From NCBI RefSeq assembly GCF_016132545.1, contig NZ_CP066167.1, forward strand, positions 3,966,001 through 4,030,000: 64,000 bases of DNA, read 5' to 3'. Under the pieces are notes generated by a model. It was not told where the DNA came from, ran no database searches, and worked only from the letters and a program-made list of their open reading frames with translations. Shown one piece after another: positions 63,591 through 64,000 of this stretch (its first letter is position 1; each line of letters begins with the position of its first letter). The DNA comes from Spongiibacter nanhainus. Lineage in GTDB: Bacteria; Pseudomonadota; Gammaproteobacteria; Pseudomonadales; Spongiibacteraceae. The translations under genes and the position numbers were made by a program.

Positions 63591-64000
63591 TTAGTTCAGT
63601 AACCAGATCGCTTCCTGGGCATCTACCTGCCCCTTCAAGCCCCCGGCTACCGGCCGGCTTTCCAGCAAAGTGGTCCGATAGTGGTCGCTATAGTAGCGCG
63701 TCACCGCCTGTTCAGGGATAGAAAAAGGCGGCCCGTCCATCTGGCTTTGATCGTAGGCAAAGGTAATCAGCAGTTTAGGTGCGCTGTCACTAATGACTCT
63801 GAGGTGCTGCAAATACTGGCGACGAAGCGGCTCGGGCAATGCGACCAAAGCCGCGCGATCGTAGATCGCATCCACAGCCCCCAGCGTCGCTTTGTCCAGG
63901 GCAAATATATCGCCCTGATAAATATCCAAACCCGGCCCGCGGTAGTGCTTGAGTTCACCCAGGGACCTAATTTCCGGGACGATGCCCATTTCAGCAAACA
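63591..64000 (-). CDS. tpm: Thiopurine S-methyltransferase, C-terminal part (cut by window edge)
   Basis: The visible part reads FAEMGIVPEIRSLGELKHYRG, GDIFALDKATLGAVDAIYDRAALVALP and SIPEQAVTRYYSDHYRTTLLES, matching the C-terminal two thirds of bacterial TPMT, a SAM-dependent methyltransferase known for tellurite and thiopurine metabolism. The N-terminus lies outside the window. An internal ATG at 63989 is not the real start. Confidence 0.85.
   Translation of the reverse strand, partial: FAEMGIVPEIRSLGELKHYRGPGLDIYQGDIFALDKATLGAVDAIYDRAALVALPEPLRRQYLQHLRVISDSAPKLLITFAYDQSQMDGPPFSIPEQAVTRYYSDHYRTTLLESRPVAGGLKGQVDAQEAIWLLN

Overview
The window is a GC-rich chromosomal segment of a free-living, flagellated gammaproteobacterium. 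Core gene order follows the Pseudomonas pattern: GspE-type ATPase, phosphate transporter, argE; then rpmB-rpmG, radC, coaBC, algC, argB, pyrE, crc, rph, yicC, gmk, rpoZ, spoT, ridA, recG. The proteins look like those of marine Cellvibrionales/Spongiibacter-type bacteria, but the genus cannot be fixed from sequence alone.

Layout. 1-4700: secretion ATPase (cut by the window edge), PhoU-like protein with PiT phosphate transporter, argE and a small lipoprotein. 4850-25174: conserved housekeeping block covering ribosomal proteins, coenzyme A, arginine and pyrimidine synthesis, nucleoid occlusion (slmA), Crc, RNA processing, stringent response (rpoZ, spoT) and recG. A ~266 bp imperfect inverted repeat fills the rpoZ-spoT gap. 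25319-31143: a chromosomal integron. The integrase gene (plus strand) sits at the right end beside an attI region, under a LexA-type box. Cassettes run leftward on the minus strand, separated by attC sites of 59-138 bp. They carry an unknown membrane/PH-like protein, an unknown protein, a HAD hydrolase, a secreted TIMP/NTR-like protein, a small membrane protein, a GNAT acetyltransferase and a Phd-RelE toxin-antitoxin pair. An inverted ParDE pair lies at the distal end, where its toxin is truncated against a half attC site.

31472-35684: a membrane protein preceded by a (GACA)7 repeat, a small conserved protein, a flagellin carrying an HExxH metalloprotease domain (flagellinolysin type) behind a sigma28-like promoter, a VIT-family transporter and a HexR-like regulator. 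35943-45000: a molybdopterin oxidoreductase, uvrD, and a TRAP transporter split between a binding-protein gene on one strand and dctQM on the other, with a short-chain dehydrogenase and a thioesterase between them.

45079-64000: yaaA, EVE-domain protein, methyltransferases, an OmpA-family protein with thrombospondin-3 repeats and a very acidic tail, trhP (tRNA hydroxylation), ubiA-ubiC, rubredoxin, a dicarboxylate/amino-acid symporter, two GFA-fold proteins, an RND efflux pair and a truncated thiopurine methyltransferase at the right edge.

The most notable content is the integron with its two toxin-antitoxin pairs and damaged distal end, the protease flagellin, the tetranucleotide repeat, and the long inverted repeat between rpoZ and spoT.
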